From Paracoccus hibiscisoli (lineage in GTDB: Bacteria; Pseudomonadota; Alphaproteobacteria; Rhodobacterales; Rhodobacteraceae): DNA of 64,000 nucleotides. The translations under genes and the position numbers were made by a program. The notes under the pieces were generated by a model that saw only the letters and a program-made list of their open reading frames with translations, ran no database searches and was not told where the DNA came from. Below are positions 7,474 to 16,900 of this stretch, piece by piece. The stretch lies in NCBI RefSeq assembly GCF_005048265.1, contig NZ_SUNH01000019.1:32188-96187 (forward strand), written 5' to 3'. Position 1 is the first letter of the stretch, and every line of letters begins with the position of its first letter.

Positions 7474-10400
7474 TCAGCCGACCGTCACCTCGGCCGGGGG
7501 GGCGTTGCGGCCCAGGGGGTCGGTCAGCACCACCCGATAGGTCGTGGACAGGGGCGCGAACCCGTCCGGCGCGGTTTCCGGAATGCGCAGCGGCAGGGTG
7601 ACCACCGCGCCTTCGGACAGCAGCGTGGCGGGCTGACCCGGCTCGGATCGCAGCACCTGCCAGCGCCAGCGCCCCATCGCCGTGGGCGCCAGCCCCAGAC
7701 GGTGGTCGATCTCCAGCATCACGCCCTGGCGCCCGCCCGGAACGGCAGTCCCGGTCAGCGTCACCATGGGCGCGTCGTCGATGCTGACCGGAACCGCGTT
7801 CAGTCCCGCGGGGTCTGACGGCGCGCTGAACATCCCCGGCACCGACGATCCCGATTCCGGCGCCCCCTGGGCCAGCGCGAACCAGCGATACCCCGCATAG
7901 GGCGACAGCCGCGCATCGGGGGCGATGGTCGCGGTGCCGATGTCGCGGAACACCACCGTGCGGCGCGGCTGGTCGGGGTCGGCGGCGGGCAGGGTCTGCA
8001 TCGCCACCAGCGGCGCCGACAGCGGGTCGACCGGACCGCCCCGCGTGCGATGCAGGCGCAGCCTGTGGGGCGGGGTGACGCCCGGTTCCAGCGTCACGGT
8101 GACCTCGGCCACCAGGGCCGCGCCGCGGTCGCCCGGCCCCGGCGGCACCATGCGCACCGACACGGCGGGCCGGGGCGGCGGGTCGGAATTCGGCACGCCA
8201 TAGAACACCATGTCCAGCCCCGACAGGTCGGGCCGCGCGCCGCTGTCGGGGTCCTCTGTCGCGATGCGATAGGCGTTCAGCACCCGGCTGGCCCCTGAAA
8301 CCGCGTGCCGGAACCGCCGCTGGCCCGGCGCGGGGTCGTCGATGACACCGGCCAACCGCTCGAACAGGCGGTCGGGGAACAGGTGCTGGACCCCGCGCAG
8401 CAGGCCGGCGCGGGCGGCGCGGTCGTCCTCGGCCTGGATCTGCGCGGCCAGCGCTGCATGGCCATTCGCGGCCAGCCAGCTGACCAGCCGCACCTCGTCG
8501 GTGTAGAAGACCGCGTGGCTTGTGCGCGGTGGCGCGCTCCAGCGCCGCTCGATCCAGGCCAGCCCCGTCGCATCGGGCCGCGCGCTGTAGAGCAGGACAT
8601 CCGCCACCGGCATCTGCAGTGGCGGGCGCGGATCGGTCATCGCCAGGCGCAGCGGCGCCGACCGGAGCGATTCCTGGCCGCCCATGTCGTGCCAGACCGC
8701 CTCGATGACGGCACGCCGCCGTTCGGTCGGCGCCAGCACCGGCCCCCGGATCTGCGCGGGCAAGGCGCGCGGGCGCGGATCGCTGCCAGAAGGCGGCGGG
8801 CCGTAATCCTGCGCATTGGCCACCGGCACCACGACCGGCGGCATGTTGATGCTGTCGGTCGGATCGTCCACGCCGTGATGGCTGACATGCAGCGTCACAT
8901 GCCGCAGCGGATGGGACGCAGGCGCCAGGCTGTCCGGTTCCGGCAGGGGCACGAACAGGTGCAGCACCCCGCCCATGGTGGCCGCATCAGTCCGGTCGGG
9001 CGGCACATAGCTGCCCTGGACCACCGGGACCGGCGGCAGGGGCCGCTTGCCCGGCGCGGCATCGGCCGATGCCGGTTCCGACCATCGGCCAAAGCGGTCC
9101 TGCTGCGCGACCGAGTGGCGCGCCGCGCCCGCATCGGCGCGGCGGTCGGCGATACGGCCCTGATGGGGCGGGGTGTCCGCCGGAATCAGCCCGTCATCGA
9201 CGCCCGGCAGCCCCAGCACCATCGGCCTGTGCCAGTCCGATCCGGCGACCCGCGGGTTCAACAGGCGCACGGGTCCCGTCGGCGGTTGCTGGCGGTGAAA
9301 GGCCAGCGTTGCGCCGGGCAGGACGCCCCGCAGCAGGCATTCGACCTCGCGCAAGGCGGCAGTCGGCGGGGCGGGCATCCAGGCGCGGTGCAGCGGCTCC
9401 AGCATCCCGACCGGGGGCGGGGGCAGGGGCGGCGCGCCGCGATCGACCGCGGCCACGGCCTCCAGCATCAGATAGTCGCCGCCGGGTTCCAGACGCCCCT
9501 GCAGGCTGCGCCTTTCGGCCTGCAGCAGGTTGCCCGCCAGCTTGCTCAGCGTGTTGAACACGCGGTCGGGGTCCAGATCGGCGGTGCCCCGCGGCAGGTT
9601 CGGCAACACGAATTCCAGCCCGCTGTCGCGCAGATCCTCGTCCTTCGCGCCCAGAGAGCGGGGGTGGCGAAAGAACGCCACGACCCGATAGAGGTCCAGC
9701 CCCCGCACCCCCTGGCGCGCGCCGTCCATCCCCTTGTAGCCCAGCCAGGCCGCGACCCCGGGGTCCAGCGTCGATTGCAGCACCTGCGCCAGGTGCCCCA
9801 AACTGACCGAACTGTCATCGCCCGGATCGTCGGACAGCCTGCGATCCGTGGCATCGGTCAGCGGGTGCTGGGCCGCGGCCTGCAGGGGCGGCTGCGGCCC
9901 GTCGATCAGCGCGCCCAGATCGGCCAGCAGCGGGTCACCAAGACGTCGCACGCGGTCGCGTTCGCGGGTTGCGGTGAATGGAGGGGCCGATGCGGGCGAC
10001 AGGGGGGCCGGGACCTCGTGCAGGGGGGTGCGGCGGGGGGCCTGGGCCGCGACCTTGTCGGCGGCGCGGGCCGGGGCGTCGGTGACCGACAGATAGCGCA
10101 TGCCGGACAGGCGCGGCAGGTGCAACAGGTCGATCGTGTCCCACCGGAACCCGTCCAGGTCCTGGGCGGCCAGCCAGGACAGCTCGGTCACGGTGCCGTC
10201 GCCGGTCAGGGTCAGCTGCGCGATGCCCGGCGCCGCGGCGGCATAGGGTGCCGCGCGCCGTTCCGCCAGCAGGGCCGGGTCCCCGCCGATGCTGCCGCCA
10301 TAGGCGCGCATGCGGATCGGGCCGCCGGTGCTGGCCGGTTCGGCCTTGGCGTCGTCGCCCTCACGCGCGCCCAGCAGCGCGGCCAGGCGGTCGCGGTCCA

Positions 10401-10917
10401 GCAGGGGGGCTGCCGGGTCGGGGCGCAGCAGCCCCCCCGCGATCGCGTCGCGCAGCCGTATCATGGGCCCGTCGCGCAGCATCGCGACGCTGCCCGGCAG
10501 GCGGTTCAGCGCGGTGGTCGCGCTGATCGGGGCGATCATCGGCTGACGGGGGGCATCGTCGCGAGGCGTGTCGCGGGGCTTTTCGGTCGCGGGGGGCAGG
10601 ACGGCGATGCCGACCCAGATGCAGGTGACCGTGCCGGTCTGCGGGATCAGCGCGCGGACGGTCTGGCCCTTGGTCAGGCGGATCGGCAGGGTCAGGACCT
10701 GATCGTCCTGGTCCAGGAACACCGCATCGCGGCGGGGGGCAAAGCCCTCGGGCAGGCGGTCCAGGTTCGCGCGCTGCAGGACCATCGGCCCGACCGGCAG
10801 GCCCAGCAGCGGGTGATGCGCCACGCGCAGGTGGTTGCCGGGGCGCAGATGCGGCTCGCCCGCATGACCCGGCATCCCGGACAGGTTCAGCAGGACGGGC
10901 GAGACGGGTTGCGTCAT
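7474..10917 (-). CDS. Large protein of unknown function (1147 aa), partner of the 2724-aa protein
   Basis: The open frame extends to 11265, but the ATG at 10917 is chosen: it begins MTQPVSPVLLNLSGM, 2 nt after the stop of the giant upstream gene, whereas the longer N-terminus is low-complexity antisense-like sequence. I recognise no family. The protein has no signal peptide or membrane helix, is rich in Pro, Arg and Asp, and contains VAQQDRFGRWSEPASA (about residues 610-625). Its last 250 residues look like two beta-sandwich (fibronectin III-like) modules: EVTVTLEPG...YRWFALAQG and PMVTLTGTAVPGG to the end. Translational coupling says it works with the 2724-residue protein. A structural role in a surface or secreted assembly is possible but unproven. 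Confidence 0.75.
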   Translation of the reverse strand: MTQPVSPVLLNLSGMPGHAGEPHLRPGNHLRVAHHPLLGLPVGPMVLQRANLDRLPEGFAPRRDAVFLDQDDQVLTLPIRLTKGQTVRALIPQTGTVTCIWVGIAVLPPATEKPRDTPRDDAPRQPMIAPISATTALNRLPGSVAMLRDGPMIRLRDAIAGGLLRPDPAAPLLDRDRLAALLGAREGDDAKAEPASTGGPIRMRAYGGSIGGDPALLAERRAAPYAAAAPGIAQLTLTGDGTVTELSWLAAQDLDGFRWDTIDLLHLPRLSGMRYLSVTDAPARAADKVAAQAPRRTPLHEVPAPLSPASAPPFTATRERDRVRRLGDPLLADLGALIDGPQPPLQAAAQHPLTDATDRRLSDDPGDDSSVSLGHLAQVLQSTLDPGVAAWLGYKGMDGARQGVRGLDLYRVVAFFRHPRSLGAKDEDLRDSGLEFVLPNLPRGTADLDPDRVFNTLSKLAGNLLQAERRSLQGRLEPGGDYLMLEAVAAVDRGAPPLPPPPVGMLEPLHRAWMPAPPTAALREVECLLRGVLPGATLAFHRQQPPTGPVRLLNPRVAGSDWHRPMVLGLPGVDDGLIPADTPPHQGRIADRRADAGAARHSVAQQDRFGRWSEPASADAAPGKRPLPPVPVVQGSYVPPDRTDAATMGGVLHLFVPLPEPDSLAPASHPLRHVTLHVSHHGVDDPTDSINMPPVVVPVANAQDYGPPPSGSDPRPRALPAQIRGPVLAPTERRRAVIEAVWHDMGGQESLRSAPLRLAMTDPRPPLQMPVADVLLYSARPDATGLAWIERRWSAPPRTSHAVFYTDEVRLVSWLAANGHAALAAQIQAEDDRAARAGLLRGVQHLFPDRLFERLAGVIDDPAPGQRRFRHAVSGASRVLNAYRIATEDPDSGARPDLSGLDMVFYGVPNSDPPPRPAVSVRMVPPGPGDRGAALVAEVTVTLEPGVTPPHRLRLHRTRGGPVDPLSAPLVAMQTLPAADPDQPRRTVVFRDIGTATIAPDARLSPYAGYRWFALAQGAPESGSSVPGMFSAPSDPAGLNAVPVSIDDAPMVTLTGTAVPGGRQGVMLEIDHRLGLAPTAMGRWRWQVLRSEPGQPATLLSEGAVVTLPLRIPETAPDGFAPLSTTYRVVLTDPLGRNAPPAEVTVG

Positions 10918-10919
10918 GA

Positions 10920-13900
10920 TCAGAACCCCTCGGTTTCCAGCAGGACGGGACGGACGCCGATGGTCCGCCGCGCGGTCAGACGCAGCCCCAGCCCGCCCCG
11001 CATCACCAGCACCAAGTCCGAGCCGGGCAGCGGCGTCACGGGGGCGGGCGCGGTGAACAGCACCCGCGTCCAGTTGCGCGTTGCGCGAACCGGGGTCAGC
11101 ACGGTGGTGCCGGCGGCGCCGCGGATGGTGATCTCCTCGGGGGAGCAGCGCAGCCCCTCGATGATCTTGTTGCCCAGCCTCAGAGCCCCCTCGCGGCGCA
11201 GCGGCTCGGGGCTGTCCAGCAGCAGGCCCGCCACGCCCCATTGCCCGCCGGGCAGCGCCCGCCACAGCGCGATGACGCGCGACCGCGCCTGCGGCAGGGG
11301 CAGCGTATCGGCACCGATGCCGCGCAGCGCCTCGGACGGGGACAGGTCGGAGACGACCAGATCGCCGGTGGGCAGCAGGGCCGTCTGCTCCAGGATCATC
11401 TCGTCGGGGGGATAGGGGGCAGAGCCCGTGCGCGCAAAGCCTAGCTCGTCGATCAGTGCCGTCAGGTTGGCATGGCGCGAGGTGACGAACCGCGTGGCCT
11501 GCACTACCACCGGATCGCTGCCGTCCAGCCGCGGCGCCATCAGGCGCAGGTCGTACATCGCCTGCGGGTCCAGCCGCAGGCGGGCGCCCAGGGACAGGCC
11601 GCCCGCGACATCACCGTCGGGCAGGCAGGCCGCCGCGCGCACCGCCGCATTGACGCGCCGTTCCAGCGGCAGCAGCACGTCGTCGGGCGCCCAGGCCCGC
11701 AGCATCTCCAGCAGGGCGGCGCGGATGGGTCCGGCGGGGCCTGCGGCGGCGGGTCGGGGCGGCGGGTCGGTGCGCTGCACGTCGATGACCAGCTTGCGGC
11801 CATAGCGGGCGACAATCTCCTCGACATGGCCGGTGGTGAAATGCACCCAGATCGGGTCATCGGTAAAGACCGTGTCGCGCCCGTCTACCGGCTCGGTCCG
11901 GCCGATATAGCGGGCCAGATCGCGGGGATCGAACAGGTATTCGTTCAGCCCGTCCTGGGGTTCGGGACCCGTCAGATCGCGCGGGGCGATGCGGAACCGA
12001 TAGGTCTGGCGCAGGGGCGGCTGCCCCGAGGCCGGGGTCCAGCGATCGGGCGGCACCGCGGGCGGGCTGTCGGTGCCCCGCTCGTTCGATATCCAGGCCT
12101 GCCAGCGCCAGTCGATCTCCAGGCGGTATTCCTCGCCCGGTTCCAGCAGCACCTGACGGGCGGCGGCGACCGGCCCGGCATTGACCGTGTCGGTGACGGC
12201 CTGGGCCAGGGCTGTGCGGGCGGCGGCGTCCTGTTCGGCGGCCATCGTGGCGGCCAGGTCCGTTCCGCACAGCGACAGCAGCGTGACCCGCCGCCCCCCC
12301 GGCGCGGTGATCGCCAGATCGTCGATGTCGCGCAGCGCACGGGGCTGCGCAAACGCCATGACCGTGCAGGCCCGGCCCGCGGCATCCGTCACCCGGCCCT
12401 GGGGCGTCGCGGTCCAGCCGGTCCAGCCGCCCGGACCGCTGCTGCGCACGGTCACCGGCGGATCGTCGCGGCGCGGCACGCTGCCCTGAGCGATGGTGCA
12501 GACACGCAGCAGCAGCAGCTTGTCGCCGCCCTCGATGCGGACCGAGGCCATGCCCTCGGCCTGCAGGGACAGGGTGACGGCCCGATCCGGGTCGCCCGGC
12601 GCGCTGACCTGCTCCAGCACGGCGCCGCGCATGCCCAGGGCGGTGGCGCGAATTTCCTGACCGCCCAGGGCAACCAGATGCAGCTCTAGCCCCGCCAGGG
12701 GCCGGTCCAGGCCGATCACCAATCCTGCGGACGGGACCAGCAGTTCCGGCAGGCCGTCGGGGTCCATGCGCAGCGGGTCGGTGGCGGTGACGATATCCAT
12801 CACCTCCAGCATCTGCGCGGGATCGGCGGGGACATAGGTTAGGCCGCGATGCTCCAGCCGCTTGTGGCTGCCGGGTTTCAGGTCGCGCAGGTCGTGACAG
12901 ACCGGGCCGGCCTCGCGGGTTTCGCAGATGCGGAACAGCACGGCCTCGTGCCGCCCGCCGGTCAGGATCACCCGGGCGATGCCCTGGGACGCCGCCAGAT
13001 GCAGCTCGACCGGGTCGCGGGCCGGGTCTGTGGCCTCGGCGATCAGGGTGCCGTCACCGGCATAGCCGCGCGCCGTGACTGGCCCGGCGCCGCTGAACAC
13101 GGCCAGCGACACCGCCTGCCAGGGCGTGTCGGGGACCAGCTCGATCCCGGCATCGGGAAAGGTCAGCTCAGGCGTGCCATCCGCGCCGCGCCGGGCGGGG
13201 CTGGCGCCGCTGTCGACCCAATCGGCCAGGCCCATCCGCGTGCGGGGGTCGATCACCGACAGGCGGATGCCCGCATGGCGCAGCGTGGGCTGGTCCAGCG
13301 CGCCCTTGTCCAGGCCCCCGAAATCGACGCAGGCATCCGCCGCATGGGTGCTGAGCACGCAGACGCGATACAGGAACAGCGCCTGCGACTTGGTCTCGAT
13401 CCGGATGCGGTCGATATCGGCGGCGGCGTCGATGCGCAGGACCAGCGACCCCAAGGTCGCGCCGATGCTGGGCAACCTGCCGGTGCCGCCCTGCGTGTCG
13501 GTCCAGGTGACGTTGATGCCCTGCGTATCCCCGCGCAGCAGATGCAGCTCGACGATGCGGGCGGGACCCGAGGGGCGCAGGACCAGGCCCGGCGGGGCGA
13601 TCAGGATATCGGGGCGGCCGTCCGTCCCGGCCAGGGCAGAGCCCTGCGACACGGCCACCTTGTCGGTCACCATGAAGGGTTGGTCGGGGTCGGCGGCCTC
13701 CAGGCGAAAGCCCGGGACGGATGCCTGCGCCAGCTTGCGATCCGGCGTCAGCCCGTCGAAATCAAAGCAGCGGCGCGGTTCGGGCCGGGCCGGGCGGCTG
13801 GTCCCGTCGCAGATCAGCAGCAGCAGGCGGGCGTCGCGGATGCGCCGATCCAGACGGCCGGTCCAGGGCAGGGCGGTGCGGACCGCGCCCTGACCCGCCG

Positions 13901-16900
13901 CGGCCTGCGCCTCGGGCAGGCGATAGGCGCGCGTCAGCGGACCCGTGGGGCCTGTGACGGGGCCGGGCAGCTCCACCACCGCGCCCGGCAGGATCAGCCC
14001 GCCCGTCCCCGCGATCATCCCGGCCAGCGCCTCGGCCGACAGGGTCATCGACCCCAGCTGCATCTCGGGGGCGCCGGTCAGCGCGAAGCGGCTGGGATAG
14101 GGGCCGGGGGCGGGGCCGTCGCGGCGCAGGCGGATGGCATGGGGGCCAATGGTGCACGCCATCTCTCCCAGCAGGCAGGCGCGGGCCGGGCGGGGGACGG
14201 GGCGGCACAGGTCTTCGACGGTCTGCGCCGGGTCGCCCGGCTGACTGGCGCCGCCATCGGTGGTGGGCAGCGCCCAGGCCCAAGGCTGCCAGTCCAAGAG
14301 CTTGAGGCTGGTCACCTCGGCCCCGGAGGGCGCCTGCGGTCCCGCGCTGCCGGGCTGGCGGGCCGGGGACGTGGTCCAGACCGACTCCAGCGGGCGCGGC
14401 CCCGTCACCGGCGCCCCGTCGCGGGCGCGCAGCAGGCGGACATTGTCCAGGCGATAGGTGTATTGCAGCCGGTTCGACCCGAACCACACCGCGCCCGAGG
14501 GCTGCTCCAGCGGGTCGAACTGCCCGCCTGCGGGGATCGCGTCGCGGATATAGTGGCGGAAATTGACGACCGGCGCAGTGTCCGGCCAGACGGTGTGGTT
14601 GTCGCGCGGATCGGCACCGCGGTTGATCACCAGCTTAGGGTCGCGGGGGTCCGGCTCCAGCCGGAACAGGGGTTCGGCGCGCAGGGGCATGCCGTCGGGC
14701 GCGGCCTCGCCCATGATGCGCCCGCCGCGATCGATCAGCGCGACCGAGGCCACCGGCGGCGGCGGGGCCTGGGGCGCGGCGATGGCCGGGTTGCCGATGC
14801 GGAACCGCACGCAGCCCGAGATCGAGAAGAAGAACAGGTCCACCCTGCCGCAGAACTCTCCGTCCATCCACAGCGCGCCGTCCTGATAGGTCAGCACGAT
14901 CTCGCCCCGCGCGGCGATGGACACGACGACCAGGTCCAGCGCGCCGCGCACGAAGATGCCCGCCTTGATCAGCACCGGATCGGTGCCGAACCCCGCCAGC
15001 AGCAGGACCGAGGCCGACAGCCGGATCGGCCCCGCCTTCCACTCCAGCCCCGCGCCCGCGCCAAAGCCGACCGAGAACCCCTCGAAGGTGAAATCGGGAT
15101 GCCCGCCCAGCTTGGTGATGCCGTCCTGCTGGATCATCAGATAGGCAAAGGCCCGCAGGTTCAGCGTGTCGGGCAGCAGCGTCAGCGTCACCGGCTCTCC
15201 GGCGCGGCCCTGCTGGCCGTCGCTGCCAAGCCGGACATAGTTGCCGCCGCCCTGATAGGGGAAACGCGCCGACATCGGCGCCACGACCGACAGGATCTTG
15301 GGGATGTCATAGCGGGCCGAGACGGCCACGCTGACCGCCTGGTCGTCGATGACGATCAGGCCGATGATCTGGCCGCTGCCGCCGCCCTTTTCCTTGGCGG
15401 TGCGGTCGGGAATGGACAGCAGGCTGACCTCGACGGCAAAGATCACCTCGGGGTCGGGAAAGGCCACGACGATCATGCCCTGCGCCGACATGCTGAAGGA
15501 CGCATCGGGCAGGGTGCCAACCACCGCGCCCAGGCCCAGGGCGTGGCGGTCCTTGCGGGGGCGGTATTTCGACTCGGGCGCGGTCGTCCACCAGCCGATC
15601 TCTCGGGCGACGACGTCATCGGTGGCTGTGACCGCGCGTTCGCCGTTGATCGCCGTCATGCCGACAAAGCCGTGGATCGCCGCCCCCGACGGCCCCAAGG
15701 GGATGCCCACCGGGAACTGCACCTTGGCGTAGAGGCTGACGAAGGTATAGGGGTCGGCCCCGTCGATCTGGGCCATCGCAAAGGCCGCCTGCGCCTTGAG
15801 CTGCAGCGGGATCAGCTCCAGCTCCAGCCCCGCGCGGATCACCCCGCCCGGATCCTCGATGCGCAGGCGCCCCTCTCCGGTCAGGGTGGCGGGGATGTTC
15901 ACCCGCGCCGTCAGCCCGCGCAGCGAGAAATCGACATCCGGGATGGGCGTCGCGTTGCGGGTGAAGGTGACGCGGATCACCGCCTCGGAGATCTCGACCA
16001 CGCCGATGGTCAGCGCAAAGGCAAAGCGCGTCTCGACCCACAGCGAGCCCAGCCCCAGGGCGGTCTCGACCGCACGCAGCAGATCCTGCAGCGGGCCGTC
16101 GATCTTCCACTTGCCGGGGTCCTCGACCTGCATCGCGTCGGTCGGATATTCCAGACCGACCTGGTTCCAGAACCCCGACGCGCGGCTGTCATAGCGCACG
16201 CCGACGCCCTTGTAGCGGAACCGCACCGGGTGTTCGGGGTCTGTCGACAGGCCCAGGCTGCCAGTGTTCACGTGCAGCTTGGTGCTGTAATCGCCGGTCA
16301 GGCTGACCTTCCAGCCCTGTCCCGGATCGGCCAGGCTGTCGAATTCGGCGCGCGCCTCGATCGACTTGATCACCGCCTCCGAGCCGGGGCCGACCAGCGG
16401 ACCACCCCCCAGATCGGCCTGCGCAAAGGCCGTGCCCGCCGCCAGGGCGGCCAGCCGGCCCGCCCCCTCGACCGTGCCGGTATCGGCATCGACCTCGGAC
16501 AGCAGCATCGGGCCAAGCGCCATGGCCGCGACCAGATTGGGCTGGGTGATGCGGATCAGCCCCGCCGGATCGCCGTCCGAGCGGATGCCCAGCTGAGATT
16601 GCGTGAAATCGGTCGCGTCGTCATGGGTCCAGGCGCCATAGACGGTCAGCACCTCGCGGCCCATGTCGACGGGCTGCCCGCCCAGGGGGGGCAGGGGTGT
16701 GACCGTGGGCGACCAGGCATATTCGAATTCGGCCTTGGACGGGATCAGGTCGCGCAAGCCCTCTCCGGTCGGCTTGTCCCACGCGACCAGCAGGCGCATC
16801 CGGGTGTCGTCCTTTGGGCTCAGCGGCGGGACGGGCGCGGGCTGGGCCGCGGGGCCGGGCATCAGCATGCGGCGCCAATGCGGCTGGCGCGCAGAGGCCA

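Noticed and set aside
10918..11265. N-terminal extension of the 1147-residue protein
   Set aside because: The extra residues are low-complexity Arg/Ala/Gly sequence read out of frame from the giant gene; ATG at 10917 fits the operon spacing.
8305..11415. A 1036-codon plus-strand open frame opposite the 1147- and 2724-residue genes
   Set aside because: It spans the junction of two minus-strand genes, has shadow-like composition and no ribosome site.
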